56,683 nt of DNA. It comes from Rhodopirellula sp. (lineage in GTDB: Bacteria > Planctomycetota > Planctomycetia > Pirellulales > Pirellulaceae). Shown here one piece after another: positions 24,825 to 34,067 of the stretch (its first letter is position 1; each line of letters begins with the position of its first letter). The notes beneath the pieces are model-generated. The model did not search any database and was not told the origin of the DNA. It saw only the letters and a list, made by a program, of their open reading frames with translations. The stretch lies in NCBI GenBank assembly GCA_002689655.1, contig NZHC01000021.1, positions 1 to 56,683 of the forward strand, read 5' to 3'. The position numbers were made by a program, and so were the translations under genes.

Positions 24825-26096
24825 CTGAATACCACAACCACTGCGTCGCCCATCAAGTGCCACTCACTCTCCAATGGATTGACAGTTCTTGTTCAACCCA
24901 TGCCATGGCTGCGGACAGCGGCACTTTCCTTGAACCTGCACGCTGGTGTGCACCGCGAACCAACTCATCTTGGTGGTCTGAGCGGCATGGTGTGCGAAAT
25001 GATCCAGCGAGGCGCAGGTCAATACAGCAGTCGCGACCTCGTCGCTGCTCAAGACAACCTCGGAATCGATCGCAACTCGGGGGTCAGCACCGCATTTGTC
25101 TCATTCGGCGCCGCGATGCCAAGCGAGTCTCTGCAGGCCGCGATTTCGCTGTATGCCGACATCGCACGCAACCCGCATCTTCCACAGGATCAATTGGATG
25201 ATGCCCGCATGATGGCGGTTCAGGAATTACGTGCGATGGAGGACGAACCCACTCATCGGGTCATGCGTCGCCTGCGCGAACTGCACTATGGCGAACGATT
25301 GGGTCGTTCCAACTATGGCACAGAAACAGGAATTCAAGACATCACGCAGGAAGACATCCGTGATTTTTATCAAACCAACTACCACGCAACTGGTGGTATT
25401 CTCTCAATCGCTGGCAAGGTAGACGCAGCACAGGCGATTGACTGGGCCGAAGCAGCATTTGGCGACTGGCGCACCGGCAAGCTCGAGGACCTACCGAGTC
25501 CCACCGGAGCTGCCAAGTACGAACATTTCGAATCAGCATCCAGTCAAACCCACATCGGCTTTGCCTTTGACGCAGTTCCCTACAGCCACCCTGAATACTT
25601 CAAACTACGGGCGGGCATGGGTATCCTGAGTGACGGCATGAGCAGTCGACTTTTTGATCGTGTTCGCGAAAAGCGAGGCCTGTGTTACACCGTCACTGCC
25701 AGTTGTCATTCGTTGAAAAATGGCGGAGGCGTCTTTGGCTATGCAGGTACAACACCCGAACGTGCCCAGGAAACACTGGATGTCACAATCCACGAGATCG
25801 AAAGTTTGCTGGACGACCTTGAATCCAGCGAGCTCGAACGTTGGAAAGTCCGCATCGAAAGTGGCTTGATCATGGAGCAGGAGTCAAGTGCTTCACGAGC
25901 ATCGTCGATGGCTTCCGACTTCTACCAGCTAGGTCGCCCCATGACGACCGCTGAACTTGAAACCCTTATCGAATCGCTAACACTGGACGACATCCGCGAT
26001 TACTGGTCGGCCAATCCTCCCAAAGATTATCGAATCGTAACGCTCGGCCCCAACCCGCTGACGATTCCCGAATCCTCCGAATCCACTGCAGTTTAA
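24825..26096 (+). CDS. M16 family peptidase subunit without the zinc motif
   Basis: An M16 (pitrilysin-type) fold without the HxxEH motif: the equivalent helix reads GGLSGMVCEMIQRGAG. It does keep the family beta sandwich and the ELRAMEDEP and FDRVREKRGLCYTV blocks, so it is probably the structural partner of the next gene, as in mitochondrial processing peptidase and bacterial two-gene M16 pairs. The conserved N-terminal strand (KCHSLSNGLTVLVQPMP) begins before the TTG at 24879. The frame is open back to a TGA at 24798, and the only reasonable start in it is the CTG at 24825, with GGAG seven bases upstream. Start codon identity is the main doubt. The stop is 2 bp before the next ATG. Confidence 0.9.
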   Translation: MNTTTTASPIKCHSLSNGLTVLVQPMPWLRTAALSLNLHAGVHREPTHLGGLSGMVCEMIQRGAGQYSSRDLVAAQDNLGIDRNSGVSTAFVSFGAAMPSESLQAAISLYADIARNPHLPQDQLDDARMMAVQELRAMEDEPTHRVMRRLRELHYGERLGRSNYGTETGIQDITQEDIRDFYQTNYHATGGILSIAGKVDAAQAIDWAEAAFGDWRTGKLEDLPSPTGAAKYEHFESASSQTHIGFAFDAVPYSHPEYFKLRAGMGILSDGMSSRLFDRVREKRGLCYTVTASCHSLKNGGGVFGYAGTTPERAQETLDVTIHEIESLLDDLESSELERWKVRIESGLIMEQESSASRASSMASDFYQLGRPMTTAELETLIESLTLDDIRDYWSANPPKDYRIVTLGPNPLTIPESSESTAV

Positions 26097-26098
26097 AG

Positions 26099-27355
26099 AT
26101 GCCCGAGTTTCGCGAAACTACTCTCTCCAATGGACTGCGTGTCGCAGCAGAAATCGATGACCGCGGTTACTCCGCGGCCTTCGGATACTTTGTTCGCGCC
26201 GGCTCACGCGATGAAGTTGATCAAGAGTCAGGACTAAGCCACTTTCTTGAACACATGATGTTCAAAGGAACAAAACGTCGATCAGCAGCAGACGTCAATC
26301 GTGAACTCGATGAACTCGGTGGCCAGAGCAACGCCTACACCAGTGAGGAACAGACAGTTTACTACGCGACGGTCCTGCCGAAATTCCAGGATCGTTTGAT
26401 TGATCTTCTGACAGACATGCTAAGCCCTACCTTGGACGCAGATGAATTTGCGACGGAACGTCAGGTGATCCTCGAGGAAATCGCAAAGTACGAAGACCAG
26501 CCACCCTTTGGCGCGTTTGAGCGTGCCATGGAAGTCCATTTTGGACCTCGAGGGCTGGGAAGACGCATTCTTGGTACGACGGAGTCGATCAAGACAATGG
26601 AAGCCACGACGATGCGTGACTACTTTCACAGGCGGTACCGCCCAGAAAATATTGTCCTGGGAGCCAGTGGCAACATCGACTTTGACGCTCTGGTCGCACA
26701 AGTGGAACAGCTCACACAAGCATGGTCACAGCGACCAACAGTCGCGACACCTGCTACCGATTCGCCGGATACAATACCCGACGGCATTTCACTTGAACCT
26801 CGGATCACGACCCCCGATGCCCAACAAGCTTACATGGTCGGTATTTCTCCGGGGCCATGCAGTACCAGCGATGATCGTTATGCCGCCCGAGCGCTCGGCT
26901 CAATCATGGGTGACGAGGGCGGTAGTCGGTTGTTCTGGGAACTGATCGATTCAGGACGTGCAGAAGTCGCAACTCTTTGGCCCCATGAGTTCATGAATGA
27001 AGGTGCATGGTTTACCTACATGGTTTGCGCGCCCGAAGATGCAAAGTCAAACTGTCGCCTGATGGACGACATCATCCAAGGCACGATCGACAAAGGCATC
27101 AAAGCCGAAGAATTGAAACAAACTCTTAGCAAGGCGACCGCCGGCGCCATCATGCAATCGGAACGTCCAAGCAATCGCCTGTTTGGGATCGGAAGCCGCT
27201 GGCTGACTTGTGGAGAATATCTGAGCACCGATGAGGCACTCGACCGCTTACGAAACATCACCGTGGACGATGTCGAAAACGCAGCGAAAAAATATCTGAC
27301 AACGGATGCGACCGAAATCGTTGCGGTATCTGAAGACACAGCAGCGGCCCCATAG
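26099..27355 (+). CDS. M16 family zinc metallopeptidase
   Basis: A 418-residue active-type M16 peptidase. HFLEH (His48, Glu51, His52) gives the zinc ligands and catalytic base, and VILEEI (123-128) carries the third ligand. The N-terminus (ETTLSNGLRVAAEID) is typical. Starting 2 bp after the previous stop, it is almost surely translated with it and forms a heteromer of inactive and active subunits. No signal peptide is present, so the pair is cytoplasmic or exported by an unknown route. Downstream is a convergent DUF1552 gene. Confidence 0.95.
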   Translation: MPEFRETTLSNGLRVAAEIDDRGYSAAFGYFVRAGSRDEVDQESGLSHFLEHMMFKGTKRRSAADVNRELDELGGQSNAYTSEEQTVYYATVLPKFQDRLIDLLTDMLSPTLDADEFATERQVILEEIAKYEDQPPFGAFERAMEVHFGPRGLGRRILGTTESIKTMEATTMRDYFHRRYRPENIVLGASGNIDFDALVAQVEQLTQAWSQRPTVATPATDSPDTIPDGISLEPRITTPDAQQAYMVGISPGPCSTSDDRYAARALGSIMGDEGGSRLFWELIDSGRAEVATLWPHEFMNEGAWFTYMVCAPEDAKSNCRLMDDIIQGTIDKGIKAEELKQTLSKATAGAIMQSERPSNRLFGIGSRWLTCGEYLSTDEALDRLRNITVDDVENAAKKYLTTDATEIVAVSEDTAAAP

Positions 27356-27514
27356 CTACACCCTGAAAGGAGGCAGCAAACGCTCCGTTAAATCAAGCCT
27401 TCGCACCGCAGCAGCAAACTCAGGAACCAACCCACGGGGAACCTGCGAGCGGCTGGAGACTCGGCCGACCAGTCAAACTGCGTTTGTCAGGCAAATACGA
27501 ATTTTGCGGGGTCC

Positions 27515-28873
27515 TCAGCCCAGGTTTTTCAGTCGGCCCGTACTATCACCAAAGCTATCTGCTCTGGCACCCATTTGGTTCATCATCCAAAGGTAGAGAT
27601 TACACAACGGTGTCCCATTCTCGTAACGGATGTGCCGGCCTGTCCTGATCCGACCACCACCGTTGCCAGCCAGAATGATTGGCAGATCATCATGATTGTG
27701 GCGATCACCATCGCTAATGCCACTGCCGTAAACCAGCATCGAGTTGTCCAATAAAGTCTTGCCATTGTCTTCTAAAATTGAGCTGAGTCGTTTTAGCAAA
27801 TAGCCGAAACGCTCGATCTGAAAACGATTGATTTTGGCGATATTGGCCTGTTTGTCTTTGCTTTTGCCATGATGTGAAAGTGAGTGGTGCCCCTGTGACA
27901 CTTCAATCTCGGGGTAACTTCGATTTGAACCAGCGTTGGTAAACATGAATGACAAAATTCTGGTACTGTCAGTCTGCATGGCCAAAGCAACCATGTCCAA
28001 CATGAGTTCCGCGTGTTGTCCCAACTCCCTTGGCACACCACTAGGCCGTGGATAATCAGGCACACCATCCTCAGACAGTCTCAAGCGATCTGCACCCACG
28101 AGCCGTTTTTCAACATCGCGAACTGAATAGAGATACTCATCCAGTTTTCGTTGATCAACCGCAGGTAACTTGCGGTGTAGTTCTTTTGCATCCTCAAGCA
28201 CAAAATCCAAGACGCTCTTGCGGTATTTCTCACGAGTACTTCTTGCGCGTTTTGTCGAAGTTTCGGTCTGCCCACCAAACAATCGATCAAAAACGGCTGC
28301 TGGGTCGATCTCCTTGGCAACCGGATTGGTTGGTCCCCGCCATGACATGTTCGATGCATAAGCGCAGCTGTACCCACTATCGCAGTTACCTGCCTGGGCG
28401 CTTGCTTCCAGGCCTAACTCAAGAGAGGCAAATCGCGTGGCATCACCGATTTGCTTGGCTGCTGCCTGATCCACAGAAACACCATTCTGAATATCTGCGC
28501 CGTTGGTTTTACGTGGATGCGCTCCTGTCAGAAAAGAGGCAACACTCCGAGCATGATCGCCACCGCCATCGCCATGTGCTCTTGCACCATCTAACGCAAG
28601 CCCGGACAGCACATTAAATGATTTACGGTGTTCAGAGAGCTTGGCCAGCGTGGGTGGCAAATCAAAACGAGTCCCTTCTTTCGCCGGTGTCCAATCCGGC
28701 ATATGCATTCCATTGGGCACATAAAAAAATGCCATGCGAAGAGGCACCTTCATGTCCACCGCCGCTGCAGATAACAGGCGAGTCTCGGACATGGCAGCCA
28801 AGACCGGAAGTGCGACTGTAGTCCCGAGTCCGCGTAAAACTGTTCGTCGCGAAAGTGTGCTAGGCATTTTCAT
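27515..28873 (-). CDS. DUF1552 family protein
   Basis: A 452-residue protein with an Arg-type export signal (SRRTVLRGLGTTVALPVLAAM) and DUF1552 landmarks: PLRMAFFYVPNGMHM, a central HGDGGGDHARSVASFLTGAHP, a SNRSYPEIEVSQGHHSLSHH stretch and a C-terminal LVYGSGISDGDRHNHDDLP. Its ATG overlaps the TGA of the preceding DUF1592 gene (ATGA), so the pair is coupled. These gene pairs are abundant in planctomycetes; they are thought to act in the periplasm, but the activity is unknown. Confidence 0.95.
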   Translation of the reverse strand: MKMPSTLSRRTVLRGLGTTVALPVLAAMSETRLLSAAAVDMKVPLRMAFFYVPNGMHMPDWTPAKEGTRFDLPPTLAKLSEHRKSFNVLSGLALDGARAHGDGGGDHARSVASFLTGAHPRKTNGADIQNGVSVDQAAAKQIGDATRFASLELGLEASAQAGNCDSGYSCAYASNMSWRGPTNPVAKEIDPAAVFDRLFGGQTETSTKRARSTREKYRKSVLDFVLEDAKELHRKLPAVDQRKLDEYLYSVRDVEKRLVGADRLRLSEDGVPDYPRPSGVPRELGQHAELMLDMVALAMQTDSTRILSFMFTNAGSNRSYPEIEVSQGHHSLSHHGKSKDKQANIAKINRFQIERFGYLLKRLSSILEDNGKTLLDNSMLVYGSGISDGDRHNHDDLPIILAGNGGGRIRTGRHIRYENGTPLCNLYLWMMNQMGARADSFGDSTGRLKNLG

Positions 28874-31167
28874 TCCCGGTACCCTTGTTTCTGAAAAGGA
28901 TCACTATTGATGATCCCTGCAATCAAATAGGCAAATTTGTAATCGTGCTGCTGTGTTTCCAAGACAATCTGATCGATCGCACACTTGTCGTAATACTCTG
29001 TGCCACGACCGATTGCATAAATCAAAAGTTTTTCCGCCAAGCATCTTGTGAACTGGTCCTTCCGCTGCGTGACCAGCATCTCTCGCAACTCACCGCCCCC
29101 TCTAAACTTTGTGCCGTCCGGCAGTTGTCCCGATGCATCAATCGCCTCACCGCCTTCCCGATCACGCCACAGTCCAACGGCATCATAATTCTCCAGTGCA
29201 AACCCAAGTGGGTCCATCATGTTGTGACAGGCCGCACAAGCAGGATTTGCTCGATGCTGCTCCATGCGTTCACGCAACGTGCCGGTCAATCTGGCCTTCT
29301 CAAGTTCAGGAACATTGGGAGGGGCAGGGGGCGGCGGTGTGTTCAGCAGATTTTCTAGAATCCACTTACCACGTTTGACGGGACTGGTGCGGTTTGGATC
29401 GCTTGTCACCGTCAGGATGCTCGCCTGAGTGAGGAGCCCACCACGCGGCGTTCCGACCAGTGACACCTTACGAAACTCCGGTCCTTTGACCCCCGCGACC
29501 CCATAGAACCGCGCCAACGGTTCGTTGAGATAAGTGAACTGTCCATCCAACAAGATGGTCACAGGTAAATTCCCTCGCATCACTCCGGCAAAGAACGTCA
29601 ACGTCTCACGACGCATCAACTCACGAATCTCATCATTGAATTTATCAAAGGTTTCGCTATCAGGCCGCACCTGATCCAAGTTACGTAATTGAAGCCATTG
29701 ACCCGCAAAATTCTTGACAAAACGGTTGGCTCTCGGATCGCGTAACATGCGAGCGACTTTGTCAAGCAAACGCGTGGGATCGCGGAGTTGACCGCGATGA
29801 GCTAGCAATAACAATTCGTCGTCCGGCATGCTACTCCACAAGAAATATGAAATCCGCGTTGCCAACTCATATTGTGTAACCAGTGGCATCTTCCCGTGGG
29901 CATCCACCTGTTTGGGTGTCTCGACCTTGAACAGAAAATGAGGTGATACCAAGATGGCTTGGATCGCAACCTGAATTCCTTCCTCGAACCTCCCGGACTC
30001 AGCACGCACTTTGGCTGCGAGCTGCACCAACCGTTTGACTTCCTGTGAAGTCGCCGGCCGTCGAAAGGCACGGCTTGCAAACCGCCCCAAGACCTCTGCG
30101 CTGGCCTGGTCCGGCGAAATATTCCCTCCCGGTGTTACAAAAATCAACTTGCGATGACTGGCGGGAAGATCCACATCACCTGACACAATCGCTCGTTTTT
30201 CAACACCACGAAGATTAACGTGATGAACATGAAGATTACGATCAGCTTTTTTGGGAACGTAATAGTCATTGATGAAACTGATCTCAATCCTGCGTATTCC
30301 ACGAACCAAGCGAAGCTGTAATTCAAAGTCTGCTACCTTTTCCTTGGGAACCGATATGATCTTGTGAAGCCTACCACTGTCAATCTTCATTTTGACTGGC
30401 TCATCACCTCCCTGATCACCGCTGGCAGCAATCGTCAGTGTATAGGTCGCAGTGAAAGGCATTTCACACTCCAATGCCACCGTGCCTTGGGTCGCCAACG
30501 TCACGCGTCCACTTCCAACGCTGTATTTACCGGCATCAATTAATTTCGACGGGTCTTGATCCAATTCGAATACGCGTGAAGGTGGTGGTGTGTAGATTGC
30601 CTGCCCCGTAATCGTTTCCGCTGCGTCAAGATACTTCTCGACCAGTAATGGAGGCATGGACAAAACATCCCCGATATTGTCAAAGCCATACCCAACGTCG
30701 TCGCCCGGAAAGCCATCGGAAGCCTGATAATCCACCCCTGTCAGGTCACGAATCGTGTTGCGATATTCCGCCCGATTCAAACGACGCAAAGCAACTTTGC
30801 CTGCATTTGGGTTATTCACACAGTCGACGGAGTTGACCAACTTGTCCAAAAGACTCAGCAACTTCTGTCGTGTTGCTGGTTCGAGAGGCTCGCCATCTTC
30901 AGGAGGCATGGTTCCCAAACGAATCTGTGCAATAGCACGTCCCCACACCGCTCGTTCTTTCTTGACCTCTGCTGCCGTGCGATATTTTTCCAGCTCGATC
31001 TCGCTACCTGAACCATGACAGTCATAACAATAGGTTCGCAATAACGGGGCCAATTGTGTGCGGAAGCTTGATTCGTCCTTTGCGTCATCAGCTGATGCTA
31101 CGCTTGCCATCCCAACCATGAAGGCAACAAGTAGCGAAGCTGATACGACTAGGTTCCGAAGAAACAT
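28870..31167 (-). CDS. DUF1592-type c-type cytochrome-like protein
   Basis: About 765 residues, exported (MFLRNLVVSASLLVAFMVGM). The domains in order: a short cytochrome-c-like module with CYDCH heme attachment, DUF1587 (RLNRAEYRNTIRDLTGVDY), a beta-rich domain (about 205-330) resembling a CBM-like sandwich, DUF1595 and DUF1592 (ATRISYFLWSSMPDDELL), DUF1588 (RTSPVKRGKWILENLL) and DUF1585 (EKLLIYAIGRGTEYYDK). The ATG at 31167 is better than the TTG at 31200. It forms a coupled pair with DUF1552. Confidence 0.94.
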   Translation of the reverse strand: MFLRNLVVSASLLVAFMVGMASVASADDAKDESSFRTQLAPLLRTYCYDCHGSGSEIELEKYRTAAEVKKERAVWGRAIAQIRLGTMPPEDGEPLEPATRQKLLSLLDKLVNSVDCVNNPNAGKVALRRLNRAEYRNTIRDLTGVDYQASDGFPGDDVGYGFDNIGDVLSMPPLLVEKYLDAAETITGQAIYTPPPSRVFELDQDPSKLIDAGKYSVGSGRVTLATQGTVALECEMPFTATYTLTIAASGDQGGDEPVKMKIDSGRLHKIISVPKEKVADFELQLRLVRGIRRIEISFINDYYVPKKADRNLHVHHVNLRGVEKRAIVSGDVDLPASHRKLIFVTPGGNISPDQASAEVLGRFASRAFRRPATSQEVKRLVQLAAKVRAESGRFEEGIQVAIQAILVSPHFLFKVETPKQVDAHGKMPLVTQYELATRISYFLWSSMPDDELLLLAHRGQLRDPTRLLDKVARMLRDPRANRFVKNFAGQWLQLRNLDQVRPDSETFDKFNDEIRELMRRETLTFFAGVMRGNLPVTILLDGQFTYLNEPLARFYGVAGVKGPEFRKVSLVGTPRGGLLTQASILTVTSDPNRTSPVKRGKWILENLLNTPPPPAPPNVPELEKARLTGTLRERMEQHRANPACAACHNMMDPLGFALENYDAVGLWRDREGGEAIDASGQLPDGTKFRGGGELREMLVTQRKDQFTRCLAEKLLIYAIGRGTEYYDKCAIDQIVLETQQHDYKFAYLIAGIINSDPFQKQGYRE

Positions 31168-31426
31168 GAGCTTATTTGAACGAGTTACTTGTAATTCCAA
31201 AGTAATTCAACGCGATCCTTCAATCCTGCAACCACGCTTACATCACTGACCGGCTGCCAAGGATCGGCTGCCAGAGGTACTCTCAGACAAACTCCATTCT
31301 ACTCACGTCAAACCAATGAAAAACGGGTAGTAAAGCATTGAAACGTGGAAATATCGAAAACGCCCTGGCAGAATCCGACAGACTATCCTTCCGACTGATT
31401 TCACCATAAAAACCGTCGTAAAAACC

Positions 31427-31453
31427 GCCAGTTCAAATCCGGTCCTCCCGACT
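31427..31453 (+). other. Possible tRNA 3'-end remnant / attachment site
   Basis: The fragment gccagttcaaatccggtcct and the following cccgact resemble the T arm and acceptor 3' strand of a tRNA (T loop TTCAAAT, stem with one mismatch). No matching 5' half is upstream, so it is not a functional tRNA. Such remnants are common at the edges of integrated islands, but I see no integrase gene. Confidence 0.3.
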
Positions 31454-31460
31454 TGAATTC

Positions 31461-31500
31461 AAACAGCTCATCGCGTTGATTCGCGGCGAGCTGTTTCTTG
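31461..31500. terminator. Strong hairpin, terminator-like
   Basis: AAACAGCTC (31461-31469) pairs with GAGCTGTTT (31488-31496); an inner CGCG/CGCG extends the stem after a two-base bulge. A short T-rich run follows (TTTCTTG). It sits next to the tRNA-like fragment in an otherwise empty 590-base gap between the DUF1592 gene and the methyltransferase gene. Confidence 0.5.
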
Positions 31501-31755
31501 TGTCAGTGCAGCGACTCGCGTGATTTCTTGCAAGTTACCGTGGTCGGTTCATAAAGTCGATCCACTTCAGACGATGAAGAAGGGCAATTGTCAAACCGCC
31601 TGACGGGTGATGAGTTACGGAGATCAAATTCAGTCGCCACTCTCGGAGTTCGGCAGTCTGGTTCAAGTCTTTATCGGGGCCCCGTCGCGAGATTGCTTGT
31701 GAGTGTTGCGATCGGCGGACAATCGCTGATCGTTGAATCAAAATCGGCACACTCA

Positions 31756-32370
31756 TCAGGCTTTCGTAAGGAGATTCATTCCCTCTCGGCCTCGATAGGT
31801 CAACAGCAGTGCTCCATTGGCGGCACATGCGTCGAATACCGCTTCAAAAAAACCATGCTCGCCCGGCCACGGGAAGGCAAAAAACAGATCAAACTCATTG
31901 AGTTCCCGACCGATCAATTCGTAAATGTCATCTTCTTCGATGCTTACGTTTTCGACTTCGGCGCCGATTTCGGTCAAACCTTCGACACCTCGGGGGACGA
32001 AACTGCCGCAATAAAACTCGGCTGGGTTCCCGAGTCCGTCGGCGACCTGATTCGCTTGCTCGACCAATCGCGATTCAATTTCGATGCCCATCGATTCCAT
32101 TCCCCGCAATCCGGCCAACATGGCGCCGACACCAAAACCTGCTCCGAATTCGCAAAAACGATTACCGGCAAGTAGATGGCTCTGTTCGATCCAAGTGATC
32201 GCTTGATCAAGCAGGTGGAAGTCACAGGTGACGAAGTTCTCGATGACCGTTTGATCAGCCAGCATGAAGGCTTCAATCGCATCGTTGGCGGTATCGATAA
32301 GGTGCTCTGCACCTGCTGAATAAGGAAGCCGATTGATCGAATCGGGGATATCAATGGTTTGCAGAGTCAT
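31756..32370 (-). CDS. SAM-dependent methyltransferase-like protein
   Basis: A 204-residue class I methyltransferase fold. Motif I is FCEFGAGFGVGAMLA, the acidic end of strand 2 is MGIEIESRLVEQA, and EFDLFFAFPWPGEHGFFE is the motif IV/V region. Substrate is unknown. I start at ATG 32370 rather than the longer 32451, because the longer frame would overlap the upstream KptA-like fragment. The gap to that fragment is 13 bp, so the two may be a single operon. Confidence 0.8.
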   Translation of the reverse strand: MTLQTIDIPDSINRLPYSAGAEHLIDTANDAIEAFMLADQTVIENFVTCDFHLLDQAITWIEQSHLLAGNRFCEFGAGFGVGAMLAGLRGMESMGIEIESRLVEQANQVADGLGNPAEFYCGSFVPRGVEGLTEIGAEVENVSIEEDDIYELIGRELNEFDLFFAFPWPGEHGFFEAVFDACAANGALLLTYRGREGMNLLTKA

Positions 32371-32383
32371 AATTGGTGCAGAA

Positions 32384-32620
32384 TCAATTCGCTCGAATGC
32401 GTTGTCCGTCGCCACTGAGTGAGAACAGTTCTTGTTCGTTTTCAGCGACAACTTGGTTTACCTGCTCGATTGTGATCTTCTTGCCCGATGCGTTCGCGTT
32501 TTTGACAAGCTCTTCGACGTTCAGGAGCCCTTCCTCATCGAGCTTCAAGCCAATCGAATGCGGTTCATGGCGAAGAATGTACGTTAAATACTTGCTGAGT
32601 TTGGTGAGTCGCTTATTCAT
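32384..32620 (-). CDS. KptA (RNA 2'-phosphotransferase) N-terminal domain, probably truncated
   Basis: The 78 residues match the winged-helix N-terminal lobe of KptA/Tpt1: SKYLTYILRHEPHSIGLKLD, ITIEQVNQVVAENEQE and FSLSGDGQRIRAN. Complete proteins are about 180 residues and continue QGHS with the NAD-binding lobe; here a TGA follows RIRAN directly and the DNA after it bears no trace of the rest. It therefore lacks the catalytic lobe and is either a degraded gene or a solitary RNA-binding module. The methyltransferase starts 13 bp downstream. Confidence 0.8.
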   Translation of the reverse strand: MNKRLTKLSKYLTYILRHEPHSIGLKLDEEGLLNVEELVKNANASGKKITIEQVNQVVAENEQELFSLSGDGQRIRAN

Positions 32621-33044
32621 GAGCTCAGTCTAGCGAAAAAAACGACGCTTGGAATCGGCACCTGCAAATATCGTCTCCGCCCTGTGGGTGTTGATAAGCC
32701 CCATCTAGAAAAACAGGGGTGCCAGTTGCACAGATACGCCAAACCACTGCGAAAACCAGCGATACAACTGACTGGACCGAAGTCAATCAGCACTCTTATC
32801 AAGCTCAGCCTGACCGAGAATCCTCAGCCGTGACTCGTTTTGTGGCTGAGGGTTTAATTTTCGCATCCACGCAACCCGAATTGGGTTACTTGTGACTCGC
32901 TCTTGATTGCACATGAGTGTTTTTGTTGTGACAATTGGGGAATACGCCCCTATAGCCCAAGACCATACAGGCTTCGACAAATGTGGGAGAGAGGCGGGCC
33001 CAAATCCTGTGAGTTCGTTTTTCGTCCCTCAGAAATTTAATTCA
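32621..33044. other. Intergenic stretch with terminator-like hairpins
   Basis: A hairpin with an eight-pair core CCTCAGCC (32822-32829) and GGCTGAGG (32844-32851), extended by A-T and G-U pairs to 11, is followed by TTTAATTTT and could end transcripts. A second small hairpin AACCC-GAATT-GGGTT lies near 32873-32887. No gene is supported. Confidence 0.5.
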
Positions 33045-34067
33045 ATGATCTTAAGAATCGCGATAGCGTTCCTTGCTGTTGTATCAGCAGTACCATCATC
33101 TGCGGAGGAGCTGAATATCCTTTTTCTTGGCAACAGCTTCACGGCACGGCACGACATTGCCGGCCTCGTGGAGCAGATTCTCGAAGAAGGCGATCCCACC
33201 GCCGATGTGCAAGTGCAGCGAGTCATCTACGGCGGGCAGAATATGTTCAAACACTCGACCTACTACTTCAGCCAGAGTTTCATTGAACAGAGCACTCTCA
33301 CAGAAGAGACAATCACCCAGCGTATCGCGACAATGAGGGGATTTCTCAATTCAGACACTGCACCCAATCCTGAGGAGTGGAATCGGCATTGGGCGGCGCT
33401 GGGTAAAACGAACGTGCTCTTTGCCGACATCCACAAGCACATCACACGGGCCATCAAGAATCACGAAGCCCTGCTTCGGGACAATCCCAAGACCGAGTGG
33501 GACTACGTGGTCCTGCAGAGTTGGCGCGATGTTTCGGAGCAACCGAATCAGGGGTATGAGCGCTACGCCACGAAACTCGCCGAGATCGTGAAAGCACAGG
33601 GCGGCGAGGTGATTCTCTACATGACCTCACCCGAAACGCAGAACCAGGCCCCAGTGACCGAGCCATATAACGTGGCGTCAGCCGAGCGGGACACAGCGGT
33701 GGGCTTACGGATGGCAAAGGCCTTGCAGCCGAAAGCCGTGATTCCCGTGCCCTTGGCGATTAAGAACATTCAGACGGGTGACAGCGACAAACCGGGCACT
33801 GATCTCGTCTTTCGCTATCACAACGATGGCCATCCGAATCAAACCTGTGCCTTTCTGGTCGCCAACCTCTTCTACACGGCGATGACTGGCAAGAGTCCCG
33901 AAGGCCTCGAATTCAATTCGGTCACCGAGACCAAGTTAAAAAAAGGAAAAGACCCCGATGGTGGAGAACCAACCGTGGTCTTCGACAACAAAGAGAAGGC
34001 CTATTTGCAGCGGATGGCCTACGAGGCAGTGTTGGAATTCAATCTTGGCAACGAAAACGAATCATGA
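33045..34067 (+). CDS. SGNH/GDSL-type hydrolase, exported
   Basis: A 340-residue secreted protein; signal peptide MILRIAIAFLAVVSAVPSSA. The SGNH block I is LFLGNSFTARHD, with Ser as nucleophile, and the C-terminal DGHPNQTCAF gives the Asp and His. Other blocks: VIYGGQNMFKH and DYVVLQSWRD. Families of this kind deacetylate or de-esterify sugars and often lie beside sulfatases in planctomycetes. The ATG at 33045 starts the signal peptide; the frame is open further upstream but without signal features. It overlaps the next gene by ATGA, which originally would have coupled it to a sulfatase. Confidence 0.85.
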   Translation: MILRIAIAFLAVVSAVPSSAEELNILFLGNSFTARHDIAGLVEQILEEGDPTADVQVQRVIYGGQNMFKHSTYYFSQSFIEQSTLTEETITQRIATMRGFLNSDTAPNPEEWNRHWAALGKTNVLFADIHKHITRAIKNHEALLRDNPKTEWDYVVLQSWRDVSEQPNQGYERYATKLAEIVKAQGGEVILYMTSPETQNQAPVTEPYNVASAERDTAVGLRMAKALQPKAVIPVPLAIKNIQTGDSDKPGTDLVFRYHNDGHPNQTCAFLVANLFYTAMTGKSPEGLEFNSVTETKLKKGKDPDGGEPTVVFDNKEKAYLQRMAYEAVLEFNLGNENES

